Below are positions 22,021 through 30,459 of a stretch of DNA of 34,048 nucleotides, one piece after another. The notes beneath the pieces were generated by a model. That model was not told where the DNA came from. It searched no databases and was given only the letters and a program-made list of their open reading frames with translations. The stretch spans positions 1-34,048 of the forward strand of contig JAFEDG010000166.1 in the NCBI GenBank assembly GCA_018241745.1. Reading direction: 5' to 3'. Made by a program: the position numbers and the translations under genes. Source of the DNA: Pseudomonadota bacterium. Its GTDB lineage: Bacteria > Pseudomonadota > Gammaproteobacteria > Burkholderiales > Casimicrobiaceae. Every line of letters begins with the position of its first letter. The first letter of the stretch is position 1.

Positions 22021-23273
22021 TGCGCGTCCTCGTGCTCGGCGGCGGCGTCGTCGGCGTGGCGACTGCGTGGTACCTCGCGGCCGACGGCCACGCCGTCACG
22101 CTCGTCGACCGCGAGCCTGGCGCGGGGCTCGAGACGTCGTTCGCCAACGGCGGGCAGATCTCGGCGTCGTATGCCGAGCCGTGGGCCAACCCGGAAGCGC
22201 CGTTCAAGATCCTGAAGTGGCTGTGGCGCGACGACGCGCCGCTGTTGTTCCGCCTGCGCGCGGACCCGCGTCAATGGCGCTGGGGCCTCCAGTTCCTGCT
22301 CGAGTGCCTGCCGTCGCGCACGCGGCACAACACGATCCAGTGCCTCAACCTCGCGCTGTACTCGCGCGACTGCCTCAAATCGCTGCGCGCGGAGACGGGC
22401 CTGCACTACGACGAGCTGACGCGCGGCATCCTGTGCTTCTACACGGACCCGGACGAGTTCGAGCAGGGCGTGCGCTCGTCGGTGCTGATGCGCGAGTACG
22501 GTTGCGACCGCGCCGTGCGCACGCCCGACGAATGTGTCGCGATCGAGCCGGCACTCGCCGCGTGCAAGGACCAGCTCGCCGGCGGCATCTTCACGGCCAC
22601 CGACGAGTCCGGCGACGCGCACCTGTTCACCGTCGAGCTCGCGCGCCTTGCGGCTGCGCGCGGCGTCGCGTTCCGCTGGTCGACGACGATCGACAGGCTC
22701 GCGGCGGCAGGCGATCGCATCGAGGGCGTGCACGTGACCGATGCGGAAGGCCGCCGCGACGTCCTCGCGGCAGACGCGATCGTCGTCGCGCTGGGCAGCT
22801 ACAGCCCGTTCCTGCTGAAGCCGGTCGGCGTGCCTTGCCTCGTCTATCCCGCCAAGGGTTACTCGATGACGCTGGACGTCGGCGCGCACCAGGGCGCGCC
22901 GTCCGTGTCGCTGACGGATCTCGCGTGGAAGATCGTGCTGACGCGGCTCGGCAACCGGCTGCGCGTCGCAGGCACCGCGGAGCTCTCGGGCTACGACACG
23001 TCGCTCAACGCGGTGCGCTGCGAGGCGCTGCTGAAGCGCACGTTCGAGCTCTTCCCGGATGCCGGCGACGCGGCGACCGCGCGCTACTGGACGGGCCTGC
23101 GGCCCGCGACGCCGTCGAACGTGCCGTTGATCGGGCCGACGCGCTATCGCAACCTGTGGCTCAACACCGGCCACGGCACGCTCGGCTGGACGATGGCGTG
23201 CGGCTCGGGCCGGCTGCTCGCCGACGCGATCGCGCAGCGGAAGCCCGCCGTGGACTTCGCGTTGACGCATTGA
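22020..23273 (+). CDS. dadA: FAD-dependent D-amino acid dehydrogenase, DadA small-subunit type
   Basis: The 417-residue protein opens with an FAD Rossmann motif, MRVLVLGGGVVGVATAWYLA (GGGVVG at 7-12), followed by ETSFANGGQISASYAEPWANP, the DadA signature. C-terminal motifs LVYPAKGYSMT, RVAGTAELSGYD, YWTGLRPATPSNVPLIG and NTGHGTLGWTMACGSG complete the DAO-type fold. Such enzymes oxidise D-amino acids, mainly D-alanine, to 2-oxo acids and pass electrons to the respiratory chain at the membrane. The start ATG shares bases with the gcvP TGA, so translation should be coupled and expression tied to the glycine riboswitch. The usual partner dadX (alanine racemase) is absent. Whether it also oxidises glycine cannot be told from sequence. 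Confidence 0.93.
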
Positions 23274-23298
23274 GCAGGGGCCGCGGTCGCGCGCAGCC

Positions 23299-23304
23299 TA
23301 TAAT
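23299..23304 (+). promoter_or_regulatory. Perfect -10 element upstream of dacC
   Basis: TATAAT lies 41 bases before the dacC ATG in a GC-rich setting. No -35 element is found at normal spacing (TTGACG at 23262 and TTGAGC at 23270 are too far). It suggests that dacC has its own promoter separate from the gcv-dadA operon. Confidence 0.45.
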
Positions 23305-23344
23305 CCGCCTTCGCTGTCGTCCTGCCGCAGTGGCGGTGCCGCCG

Positions 23345-24523
23345 ATGTTCATCCGCAGTCTGCTTCCCCCCTCGTTGTCGCGCGTCCTCCGCCGGGTCGC
23401 CGCCGTTGCGTTCACCTGCTTCGTCACGGCCACCGCGGGCGCCGCGTCGCTGCCGCCGCCGCCCGACCTCGCGGCACGCGCGTGGCTGCTCGTCGACGTG
23501 ACGAGCGGGCAGACGCTCGCGTCGGCCCATGCCGACGACCGCGTCGAACCCGCGTCGCTGACCAAACTGATGACCGCGTACCTCGTGTTCGAGGCGCTGC
23601 GGCAGAAGCAGTTCACGCCGTCGCAGATGGTCAACGTGTCGACGCGCGCGTGGAAGACGACCGGGTCGCGGATGTTCATCGAGCCGCGGCGCGCCGTCAG
23701 CGTCGACGAGCTGATGCGCGGGCTCATCGTGCAGTCGGGCAACGACGCGGCGATCGCGCTGGCGGAACTCACGTCCGGTAGCGTCGAGGCCTTCGTCGCG
23801 AAGATGAACACGGAAGCGGCACGGCTGGGGCTGGCGGCGACGCACTTCGCCAACCCCACCGGCCTGCCGGACCCGCAGCACTGGTCGACGGCGGCGGACC
23901 TCGCGAAGCTCGCGACGGCGATCATCCGCGACTACCCGGAGTACTACCCGCTCTATTCGCAGAAGGAATTCCGCTACAACAACATCACGCAGCCCAACCG
24001 CAACCGGCTGCTGTGGTCCGATCCCGACGTCGACGGCATGAAGACCGGCCACACCGACGAGGCGGGCTTCTGCCTGGTCGCGTCCGCCAAGCGCGGCGAG
24101 CGGCGGCTGCTCGCCGTCGTGCTCGGCGCCGCGTCGGACAACGCGCGCGCCGCCGAGGCGCGGCGCCTGCTCGACTGGGGTTTCCAGTCGTTCGACACCG
24201 TCGCGCTGTACCAGGCCGGCAAGCCGATCGCGTCGGTGCGCGTGTGGAAAGGCACCGCTGACGCGTTGAACGTCGGCTTCCTCGCGGACCGCTACGTGAC
24301 GCTGCCCAAGGGCCGCGCGGCGGACCTGAAGCTCACGCTGCACGCCGACGAGCCGCTGCTCGCGCCGATCAAGAGCGGCCAGCCCGTCGGCAGCGTCGCC
24401 GTGCGGCTCGACGATACGACGATCGCGCAGTTCCCGCTGATCGCGCTCGCAGACGTCCCCGAGGCCGGCTTTGCCGGCCGCTGGTGGGATGCGCTGCGCC
24501 TCAAGTTCCGCCGCGCGCCCTGA
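23345..24523 (+). CDS. dacC: D-alanyl-D-alanine carboxypeptidase (PBP5/6-type)
   Basis: The 392-residue precursor has a signal peptide (about 1-34, ending TATAGAAS) and all three penicillin-binding motifs: SxxK as Ser71-Lys74 (SLTK), SxN as Ser131-Asn133 (SGN), and KTG at 233-235 (GMKTGHT). It trims the terminal D-alanine from peptidoglycan pentapeptides in the periplasm. A PBP5 C-terminal beta domain follows, and the end FAGRWWDALRLKFRRAP looks like the usual amphipathic membrane anchor. It lies 71 bases after dadA and 33 bases before dat. In many betaproteobacteria dacC, dat, ybeD, lipB and lipA are neighbours, as they are here with insertions. Confidence 0.95.
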   Translation: MFIRSLLPPSLSRVLRRVAAVAFTCFVTATAGAASLPPPPDLAARAWLLVDVTSGQTLASAHADDRVEPASLTKLMTAYLVFEALRQKQFTPSQMVNVSTRAWKTTGSRMFIEPRRAVSVDELMRGLIVQSGNDAAIALAELTSGSVEAFVAKMNTEAARLGLAATHFANPTGLPDPQHWSTAADLAKLATAIIRDYPEYYPLYSQKEFRYNNITQPNRNRLLWSDPDVDGMKTGHTDEAGFCLVASAKRGERRLLAVVLGAASDNARAAEARRLLDWGFQSFDTVALYQAGKPIASVRVWKGTADALNVGFLADRYVTLPKGRAADLKLTLHADEPLLAPIKSGQPVGSVAVRLDDTTIAQFPLIALADVPEAGFAGRWWDALRLKFRRAP

Positions 24524-24556
24524 CGCGGCACCCTTCACTCCCCGTTGCCCGCTGCC

Positions 24557-25408
24557 ATGACCGAAACGTCACCGATCGTCTACCTCAACGGCGCGTTCGT
24601 GCCGCTCGCCGACGCCAGGATCTCCGTGCTCGACCGCGGCTTCATCTATGGTGACGGCGTCTACGAGGTCGTGCCCGTCTACCAGCGCCAGCCGTTCCGG
24701 ATGGCGCAGCACCTCGCGCGGCTCGCGCGCAGCCTGGACGGCGTCGGCATGGCGCACCCGATGACCGACGCGCAGTGGATGACGACGATCACCGAACTGA
24801 TCGCGCGGCAGCCGTTCGCCGACCAGGCGGTCTACTTCCAGGTCACGCGAGGTGTCGCGAAGCGCGACCACGCGTTCCCGAAAGGCGTGGAACCGACGGT
24901 GTTCATGATGAGCAACCCGCTGGTGCTGCCGTCGCAGGGGCAGGTCGAGCGCGGTGTCGCCGTCGTGACCGCCGAGGACAACCGCTGGCACCGCTGCGAC
25001 CTGAAGACGACGTCGCTGCTGGGCAACGTGCTGATGCGCCAGCTCGCCGTCGAGGCCAACGCGGTGGAGACGGTGATGTTCCGCGACGGCTACCTCACCG
25101 AGGCGTCCGCGTCCAACGTGCTGGCGGTCATCGACGGCACCGTCGTCGCGCCGCCGAAGGACCACCTGATCCTGCCCGGCATTACGTACGACGCGACGCT
25201 CGAGGTGACCCGCGCGGCCGGCGTGCCGCTCGTCGTGCGCCCGGTGACGCGCGCCGAGGCGATGGCCGCCGACGAGCTGTGGCTGTCGTCGTCGACGAAG
25301 GAAGTGCTCGCGATCACGACCGTCGATGGCAAGCCGTTCGGCGCCGGCATGCCCGGTCCCGTCTTCCGCAAGGTCTACGCGGCGTTCCAGGCCACGAAGC
25401 CGCATTAG
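24557..25408 (+). CDS. dat: D-amino-acid aminotransferase (fold IV PLP enzyme)
   Basis: The 283-residue protein belongs to PLP fold type IV. It has PIVYLNGAFVPLADARISVLDRGFIYGDGVYE (a class IV hallmark), the PLP-lysine Lys150 in CDLKTTSLLGNVLMRQ, and EASASNVLAVIDGTVVAPP. The region TRGVAKRDHAFP is typical of D-alanine aminotransferases rather than branched-chain enzymes, although fold IV members are hard to separate by sequence. It converts D-alanine and 2-oxoglutarate into pyruvate and D-glutamate, so it could recycle D-alanine released by DacC. The start is ATG 24557; a TTG at 24545 in frame is less likely. It is convergent with the flavin reductase. Confidence 0.9.
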   Translation: MTETSPIVYLNGAFVPLADARISVLDRGFIYGDGVYEVVPVYQRQPFRMAQHLARLARSLDGVGMAHPMTDAQWMTTITELIARQPFADQAVYFQVTRGVAKRDHAFPKGVEPTVFMMSNPLVLPSQGQVERGVAVVTAEDNRWHRCDLKTTSLLGNVLMRQLAVEANAVETVMFRDGYLTEASASNVLAVIDGTVVAPPKDHLILPGITYDATLEVTRAAGVPLVVRPVTRAEAMAADELWLSSSTKEVLAITTVDGKPFGAGMPGPVFRKVYAAFQATKPH

Positions 25409-25431
25409 CCGGAACCGGGGCCTGCCCCGTC

Positions 25432-25926
25432 TCAATCGAGCGGGGCGGCACGCCCGTAGCGATGCCCGGCGAACACGAGGCCGTGGCCGTCGCCGCGCGT
25501 GCACCGCGTCACCTCGCCGATGAACACGACGTGGTCGCCCGCGACCATCCGGCTGTGGTGGCGGCATTCGAGCCACGCGACGCAGCCGGCGATCCGCGGC
25601 GCATCGGCTTCGCCCAGCGTGAAATCGACGTCGGCGAAGCGATCGGCGTGCGGGCGCGAGAAGCGGCGCGCGAGTTCCACCTGGTCGAGCGCGAGGATGT
25701 TGACGACGTAGCGCTCCGCGGCCTCGAACGCCGCCAGCGAGCGCGACCGGCGCGCGAGGCTCCACAGCACGAGCGGGGGCGACAGCGACACGCTGTTGAA
25801 CGAGTTCGCGGTGAAGCCGACGTAGCGGCCCTCGCCTGCGTGCGCGGCGATGATCGTGACACCCGTCGCGAACTGTGCCAGCGCGTCGCGCAAGGCGTGT
25901 TCGTCGACGATCGGGGCGTGGGACAA
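25432..25926 (-). CDS. Flavin reductase family protein (FMN-binding split barrel)
   Basis: The 164-residue product carries the flavin reductase domain from ALRDALAQFATGVTIIAAH through YVGFTANSFNSVSLSPPLVLWSLARRS, VVNILALDQVELARRFS and a C-terminal HVVFIGEV. Such proteins reduce FMN or FAD with NAD(P)H, often for a monooxygenase partner; none is encoded nearby. The start is uncertain: TTG 25926 gives the family-length product, GTG 25962 would add 12 residues, and neither has a good ribosome-binding site. It lies 80 bases after the alpha/beta hydrolase on the same strand, probably in one transcript. It ends 23 bases from dat, facing it; a weak 5-pair hairpin (25416-25429) sits between. Confidence 0.85.
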   Translation of the reverse strand: MSHAPIVDEHALRDALAQFATGVTIIAAHAGEGRYVGFTANSFNSVSLSPPLVLWSLARRSRSLAAFEAAERYVVNILALDQVELARRFSRPHADRFADVDFTLGEADAPRIAGCVAWLECRHHSRMVAGDHVVFIGEVTRCTRGDGHGLVFAGHRYGRAAPLD

Positions 25927-26006
25927 GGCGAGGGTTCGGGGGAGCCGGGCGGCGCCCGTCACGGGGAGCGGCTGCGCGCGGATGGTAGAAGGGCCGCGCG
26001 CCGCTG

Positions 26007-26945
26007 TCAAAGCGCCGGATGCGCCGGCACCCGCGACGCCGCCTCCGGCAGCGTCGCGATGAATGCCTCGATGTCGTCGAGCAAGCCGTTCGTCGGCCGC
26101 AGCAGCGCCGCAAGGCGCAACACGAGGCCGACGTGGCCGACGCCCGGATAGAGGCGAAGCGTGGCGCGCCCGCCGGCCGCTTGCGCCCGCGCGGCGAGGC
26201 GCTCGCTGTTGCCGGGCGCCACCGTCGTATCGGCGGTGCCGTGCGCGAGCCACAGCGGGGGCGCGTCGGCGCGGACGTAATGGATCGGTTGCGTCGCCGG
26301 GTCCGCGCCGAACAGCCGCTGCAGCGTCGGATCCGTCACCGGCAGGAAATCGTAGGGACCGGCAAGCCCGATCATCGCGGCGACGGCGCCGGGCGCGTCC
26401 GTGGCGGCCAGCGCGCGTGCGTCCAGCGCCACCATGGCCGCGAGATGCGCGCCCGCCGAATGGCCCGCGACGATGATGCGCGATGCGTCGCCGCCCAGCG
26501 CGCCGGCATGGCGCCGCGCCCACGCGACCGCCGCGGCGGCGTCGCCGACCATGCCCGGGATCCCGACGTCCGGCCACAGCCGGTAGTCCGGAATCACCGT
26601 CACGTGCCCGCGCGACGCGAATGCCTCGCCGACGAACGCATAGAGCTCGCGCGCGCCGCTCTGCCAGCTGCCCCCGTACAGGAACACGACGGTCGGGCGC
26701 GGTGGCCCGCCGCCCCGCGGCCGGTAGACGTCGAGGCGCTGGCGCGGCGCCGCGCCGTACGCGATGTCGTCGTCGCGGATCAGGTGGCGAGTCGGCGTGA
26801 GCCACCGGACCAGCGTGCGTGGCCGGAGCGCAGCACCGGCGAGCGCGGCGGCGGCGAGGCCGCTCGCCGCGAGCGCCAGCACGCCGCGCCGGCGGCGCGC
26901 CGCGTCCTGCGGGATCGTGGCGGAGCGTGATCTGCGGCCGGGCAT
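26007..26945 (-). CDS. Alpha/beta hydrolase (esterase, BD-FAE/hormone-sensitive-lipase-like) with N-terminal signal
   Basis: The 312-residue protein has a basic, Arg-rich N-terminus and a hydrophobic stretch (ARRRRGVLALAASGLAAAAL), suggesting export or a membrane anchor. The catalytic domain has an oxyanion motif VVFLYGGSWQSG (HGG-like with Tyr in place of His), the nucleophile elbow GHSAGAH with Ser163, and candidate triad residues Asp239 (GTADTTV) and His271 (GVGHVG). DYRLWPD is typical of this esterase group. The substrate is unknown. An in-frame start at 27017 is possible, but ATG 26945 fits the signal sequence better. It is divergent from the cfa-like gene and upstream of the flavin reductase. 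Confidence 0.86.
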   Translation of the reverse strand: MPGRRSRSATIPQDAARRRRGVLALAASGLAAAALAGAALRPRTLVRWLTPTRHLIRDDDIAYGAAPRQRLDVYRPRGGGPPRPTVVFLYGGSWQSGARELYAFVGEAFASRGHVTVIPDYRLWPDVGIPGMVGDAAAAVAWARRHAGALGGDASRIIVAGHSAGAHLAAMVALDARALAATDAPGAVAAMIGLAGPYDFLPVTDPTLQRLFGADPATQPIHYVRADAPPLWLAHGTADTTVAPGNSERLAARAQAAGGRATLRLYPGVGHVGLVLRLAALLRPTNGLLDDIEAFIATLPEAASRVPAHPAL

Positions 26946-27043
26946 ACGCGTTGTACGCAGGAATCGCGGTGCCGGATGACCCGGGGTAAAATCGCCGTCG
27001 TCCGCAACGGTCGTCACTCCTCCAGCCCCTCCGGGCGCCAGCC

Positions 27044-28258
27044 ATGTCGGAAGCCCTGCAGAAGCTCATCGCCAATCGCTACCAAGGTCGCGACATCCCG
27101 ATCGCGCTCGTGTTGCCCGACGGTGCACGCGTGTCGCTGTCGTCGCAGCCGAGCGTCGACGTGTTCGCACGCAACCTCTCGGGGCTGCGCGCGCTCGCCA
27201 CGCCGGAGATGGGCGTCCTCGCGCGCGCCTATGTGAAGAACGACGTCGACTTCACCGGCGCCGCGAAGCCCGTGCTGGGGATCGCGGAGTCGATGGTCGG
27301 CCACGTGGAGCACGCGCGCCGCTCGCTGGGTTCGCGGCTGCGCCACTGGAAGCGCCAGCTGCGGGGCAACAAGGCCAACATCGCGCACCACTACGACGTC
27401 AGCAACGCGTTCTACCGGATGTGGCTGGACGAACGGATGGTCTATTCCTGCGCCTACTTCAAGCGTGCCGACGACACGCTCGACATGGCGCAGGCGCAGA
27501 AGCTCGACCACATCTGCCGCAAGCTGCGGCTCGCGCCTGGCGAGCGCCTGCTCGACATCGGCTGCGGCTGGGGCGGCCTCGTCTTCTGGGCCGCGGAGAA
27601 CTACGGCGTCGACGTGACGGGCATCACGCTGTCGGAGAACCAGTTCGCGCACGTGTCCGAGCAGATCAAGGCGCGCGGGCTCGAGGGCCGCGTGCGCGTG
27701 CAGTTGCTCGACTACGAGAAGCTGCCCGAGGACGCGCTGTTCGACAAGATCTCCAGCGTCGGCATGTTCGAGCACGTCGGCGTGTCGCGCTTCCCGCGCT
27801 ATTTCGGCAAGATCTACCGCCTGCTCAAGCCGGGCGGCTTCGTGCTTAACCACGGCATCACGCACAACGCGCAGGGCCTGCGTGGCCTGGGCAGCGGCAT
27901 CGGCGAGTTCATCGACGAGTACGTGTTTCCGGGCGGCGAGCTCGCGCATGCGGCGACCGTGATGGGCGCGATGGCGCAGGAAGGCCTCGAGGTCGTCGAC
28001 GCCGAGGCGTTGCGCGAGCACTACGCCAGGACGCTGTGGGCGTGGACCGAGCGGCTCGAGGCACACGCGGATCTCGCGCGCAAGGAAGTCGGCGAGGAGC
28101 GCTACCGAGTCTGGCGGATCTACATGGCCGGTTCCGCGCACGCCTTCGACCGCGGCTGGATGTCGCTGTGGCAGTTCCTGGCGGGCAAGCCGCTGCCCGA
28201 CGGTTCGCTGCCGCATCCCCTTACCCGCGACTACATGTACGGGCCGCGCGCGGCTTGA
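27044..28258 (+). CDS. cfa: Cyclopropane-fatty-acyl-phospholipid synthase family methyltransferase
   Basis: The 404-residue protein has the CFA synthase layout: an N-terminal lipid-binding region (about 1-105), then NIAHHYDVSNAFYRMWLDERMVYSCAYF, with HHYDVSNAFY at 115-124 and YSCAYF at 134-139. The S-adenosylmethionine site is LLDIGCGWGG (169-178), and EHVGVSRFPRYF and FIDEYVFPGGEL are also characteristic. These enzymes transfer a methylene from SAM to unsaturated acyl chains of membrane lipids. Relatives with other products exist, so cyclopropane formation is likely but not certain. It is divergent from the hydrolase; a TAAAAT at 26987-26992 may be its -10 element. ybeD follows after 40 bases. 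Confidence 0.9.
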   Translation: MSEALQKLIANRYQGRDIPIALVLPDGARVSLSSQPSVDVFARNLSGLRALATPEMGVLARAYVKNDVDFTGAAKPVLGIAESMVGHVEHARRSLGSRLRHWKRQLRGNKANIAHHYDVSNAFYRMWLDERMVYSCAYFKRADDTLDMAQAQKLDHICRKLRLAPGERLLDIGCGWGGLVFWAAENYGVDVTGITLSENQFAHVSEQIKARGLEGRVRVQLLDYEKLPEDALFDKISSVGMFEHVGVSRFPRYFGKIYRLLKPGGFVLNHGITHNAQGLRGLGSGIGEFIDEYVFPGGELAHAATVMGAMAQEGLEVVDAEALREHYARTLWAWTERLEAHADLARKEVGEERYRVWRIYMAGSAHAFDRGWMSLWQFLAGKPLPDGSLPHPLTRDYMYGPRAA

Positions 28259-28298
28259 CGGGCTTGCCTGCGGCGCGCATCGTCCGCATATGGGGGGC

Positions 28299-28595
28299 AT
28301 GACTACTGCCGCCGCCACCCTGCAAGACCGCCCGATGACCGAGTCGCTGCTCGAGTTCCCGACGAGTTTCCCCATCAAGGTGATGGGCAAGCGCGCCGAC
28401 GGGTTCGCGCAGGCCATCGTCGATGTCGTGCTGCGCCACGCGCCGGACTTCGACGCCGCCACGCTGGAGATGCGCGCGTCGCGCGAGGGCAACTACCTGT
28501 CCGTCACGGCCACCGTCAACGCCACCTCGCGCGAGCAGCTGGACGCGTTGTACCGCGAGCTCACGTCGCACCCGCTCGTCAGCATCGTGCTGTGA
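28299..28595 (+). CDS. ybeD: YbeD/DUF493 family protein
   Basis: The 98-residue product contains the DUF493 core LLEFPTSFPIKVMGKRADGFAQAIVDVV and ends LYRELTSHPLVSIVL. YbeD folds like the ACT-type regulatory domain and is commonly encoded just upstream of lipB, but its function is not established. GGGGGG upstream supports the ATG at 28299; an internal ATG at 28335 would give 86 residues, nearer the E. coli length, but has a poor ribosome-binding site. It follows the cfa-like gene by 40 bases and is separated from lipB here by a toxin-antitoxin pair. Confidence 0.9.
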   Translation: MTTAAATLQDRPMTESLLEFPTSFPIKVMGKRADGFAQAIVDVVLRHAPDFDAATLEMRASREGNYLSVTATVNATSREQLDALYRELTSHPLVSIVL

Positions 28596-28616
28596 CCGGG
28601 GGGGGCTTGACGCCTC

Positions 28617-28660
28617 GCGCTTTCTGCAGCAAGGTCGAGCCGTAGCGCTTTCCTGAGCAA
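28617..28660 (+). repeat. Imperfect direct repeat upstream of the antitoxin gene, candidate operator
   Basis: GCGCTTTCTGCAGCAA (28617-28632) and GCGCTTTCCTGAGCAA (28645-28660) agree at 13 of 16 positions and start 28 bases apart, close to the Xre ATG (28672). A TTGACG hexamer at 28607-28612 could be the -35 element, placing the repeats over the promoter. Type II antitoxins often bind such repeats to repress their own operon; this is inferred here. Confidence 0.45.
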
Positions 28661-28671
28661 TACGGGCCTCC

Positions 28672-29052
28672 ATGGAACTCGCCGCTCCGTCCGTCGCCGA
28701 ACCGGATGCCGCCGCCGTGCTGTCGCGCGCGGTCGTCCGCGCGGCACGGTTGCTGGGCCTCACGCAGCGCCAGGTCGCGGCGACGGTGGGCATCTCGGAG
28801 GCCACGGCGTCGCGGCTGTTCGCCGGCCGCTACGTGCTCGACCCCGCGCGCAGCAAGGAGTGGGAGCTCGCGCGGCTCTTCGTCCGCTTCTACCGCGCGC
28901 TCGACGCGCTGTGGGGCCACGACGAGCGCGCGCATGCGTGGCTCGCCGCGCCCAACCTTGCGCTGGGCGCGCGCCCGGTCGACCTGATCGTGTCCGTCGA
29001 AGGACTCGTCCGTGCCGTCAACTACCTGGACGCCGCGCGCGGTCGCCTCTAG
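28672..29052 (+). CDS. Xre/MbcA/ParS-family antitoxin (DUF2384)
   Basis: The 126-residue protein has an N-terminal helix-turn-helix (about 26-51, LLGLTQRQVAATVGISEATASRLFAG) and a C-terminal toxin-binding domain (about 75-126, DALWGHDERAHAWLAAPNLALGARPVDLI and a final [17 protein letters not shown]). This is the Xre-type antitoxin that neutralises RES toxins by occluding the active site. It overlaps the next gene by 41 bases, so antitoxin is made first. No ribosome-binding site is evident at ATG 28672. It lies 76 bases after ybeD. Composition is like that of the flanking genes. Confidence 0.93.
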   Translation: MELAAPSVAEPDAAAVLSRAVVRAARLLGLTQRQVAATVGISEATASRLFAGRYVLDPARSKEWELARLFVRFYRALDALWGHDERAHAWLAAPNLALGARPVDLIVSVEGLVRAVNYLDAARGRL

Positions 29053-29788
29053 CGCACGCGCGCTGCGCGTCGACCTGTGGCGTGCTGTCGAGGCGCAGCA
29101 CGAGGCGTCGACGATGGCGCTCGTCGACTCGCTGGCCGAGCAGCTCGTCCTGGAACGCCTGATCGACGAGGTGAAGCCGCCGGTACCGCCTGCCGCGCGC
29201 AAGCTCGGCTACCTGCTCGCGACGCCGTTCCGCTATCCACCGCCTCCGGGCGGCTCGCGCTTTCGCGCCGCCGTCGATCCCGGCGTGTTGTACGGCGCGG
29301 ACGAAGTGCGCACCGCGTGCGCGGAGCTGGGCTACTGGCGCTGGCGGCACCTCGCGGACTCGCCCACGCTCGACGCGATGCCGCAGAAGGCGCAGACGGT
29401 GTTCAAGCTGCGCGTCGCGACGCGTGGCGTCGACCTGCGCGAGCGTCCGTTCGTCCGCGATCGCGCGCGCTGGACCCATCCGTCGGCCTACGGGCCGTGC
29501 CAGGCCTTCGCACGTGCCGCGCGCGCCGCGCCTGTGGGGCTCATCCGCTACGAGTCGGTGCGCGATCCGCTGCACGCCGGCTGCGGCGCGGTGCTCGTGC
29601 CGGAGGCGATCGCGCGGCCGGAGCCGCTCGACCAGCAGACGTGGCAGCTGTCCGTGTTCCGCGAACGCGTCGTGTGGCAGCGTACGCACGTCGCGCGCCG
29701 CGAGGCATTCGAGTTCGCCGCCGCGGACTGGGAGACGCCGCCCCCGCGCGCAGCGCGCAGGGGCGGCGGTCGCAAGGCACGCCGATGA
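29012..29788 (+). CDS. RES-domain toxin, NAD+-degrading (NAD+ phosphorylase family)
   Basis: The 258-residue protein contains the RES domain: [23 protein letters not shown], then GSRFR with Arg83/Arg85, VLYGADEV with Tyr94 and Glu98, and [22 protein letters not shown], where Ser182 corresponds to the conserved Ser of the family. RES toxins consume NAD+ and stop growth; the Xre antitoxin upstream is their partner. The GTG at 29012 is the only start giving the full N-terminus and lies inside the antitoxin gene. The stop TGA (29786-29788) overlaps the lipB ATG. A basic tail ([10 protein letters not shown]) ends the protein. It appears intact, with no frameshift. It is about 100 residues longer than the minimal RES domain. 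Confidence 0.92.
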   Translation: MPSTTWTPRAVASSARALRVDLWRAVEAQHEASTMALVDSLAEQLVLERLIDEVKPPVPPAARKLGYLLATPFRYPPPPGGSRFRAAVDPGVLYGADEVRTACAELGYWRWRHLADSPTLDAMPQKAQTVFKLRVATRGVDLRERPFVRDRARWTHPSAYGPCQAFARAARAAPVGLIRYESVRDPLHAGCGAVLVPEAIARPEPLDQQTWQLSVFRERVVWQRTHVARREAFEFAAADWETPPPRAARRGGGRKARR

Positions 29789-30459
29789 GCGCCGCCGCGA
29801 TCACCGTCCGTGCGCTCGGGCGCACCGACTACGAGGCCACGTGGCGCGCGATGCAGGCGTTCACCGATGCGCGCACCGCGACAACCGGCGACGAGATCTG
29901 GCTCACCGAGCATCCCCCCGTCTACACGCTGGGCCTCGCGGGCCGCCGCCAGCACCTGTTGCGTGACAACGGCATTCCCGCGGTGAAGGTGGATCGCGGT
30001 GGCCAGGTGACCTACCACGGGCCCGGCCAGCTCGTGGCGTACGTGCTGCTGGACCTGCGTCGCTGGAGGCTCTCGGTCCGGGACGCCATCCGGGCCATCG
30101 AGACCGGCGTGATAGACTGGTTCGCGACATTGAACGTTGCGGCAAGCGGCGATGTCGAAGCCCCCGGTGTCTACGTCGTGCACGCGGGCACGCGGGCCAA
30201 GATCGCGGCGCTGGGCCTCAAGATCCGGCATGGCGCCACGTATCACGGCGTCGCGATCAATGTCGCGATGGACCTGGCGCCGTTCCGGGACATCGACCCG
30301 TGCGGCTACCCGGGCCTTGCGGTGACGGACCTCGCAAGCCTTGGCGTGACGCTCGACATGGCCACCGCGGGCATGCGCTTCGCGCCGCATCTCGCGCAGG
30401 CACTCACGGCACGTGGCAGCCATGACCGCGCAGGCCAGCCTCTGGAAACGCACCGATGA
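29785..30459 (+). CDS. lipB: Octanoyl-[acyl-carrier-protein]-protein transferase LipB
   Basis: This 224-residue enzyme has the LipB signature: [39 protein letters not shown] and [16 protein letters not shown] with the catalytic Lys139. Cys173 in [15 protein letters not shown] is the acyl-thioester cysteine. It moves octanoyl groups from acyl carrier protein to lipoyl domains of PDH, OGDH and GcvH. Its ATG overlaps the RES toxin stop (ATGA) and its stop overlaps the lipA start (ATGA), so lipB is translationally coupled on both sides. Family length is normal. Confidence 0.96.
   Translation: MSAAAITVRALGRTDYEATWRAMQAFTDARTATTGDEIWLTEHPPVYTLGLAGRRQHLLRDNGIPAVKVDRGGQVTYHGPGQLVAYVLLDLRRWRLSVRDAIRAIETGVIDWFATLNVAASGDVEAPGVYVVHAGTRAKIAALGLKIRHGATYHGVAINVAMDLAPFRDIDPCGYPGLAVTDLASLGVTLDMATAGMRFAPHLAQALTARGSHDRAGQPLETHR

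Noticed and set aside
28672..29788. Recent horizontal transfer of the toxin-antitoxin pair
   Set aside because: Base composition and codon style resemble the neighbours and there are no repeats, integrase or IS remnants; transfer may be old but the sequence alone does not show it.
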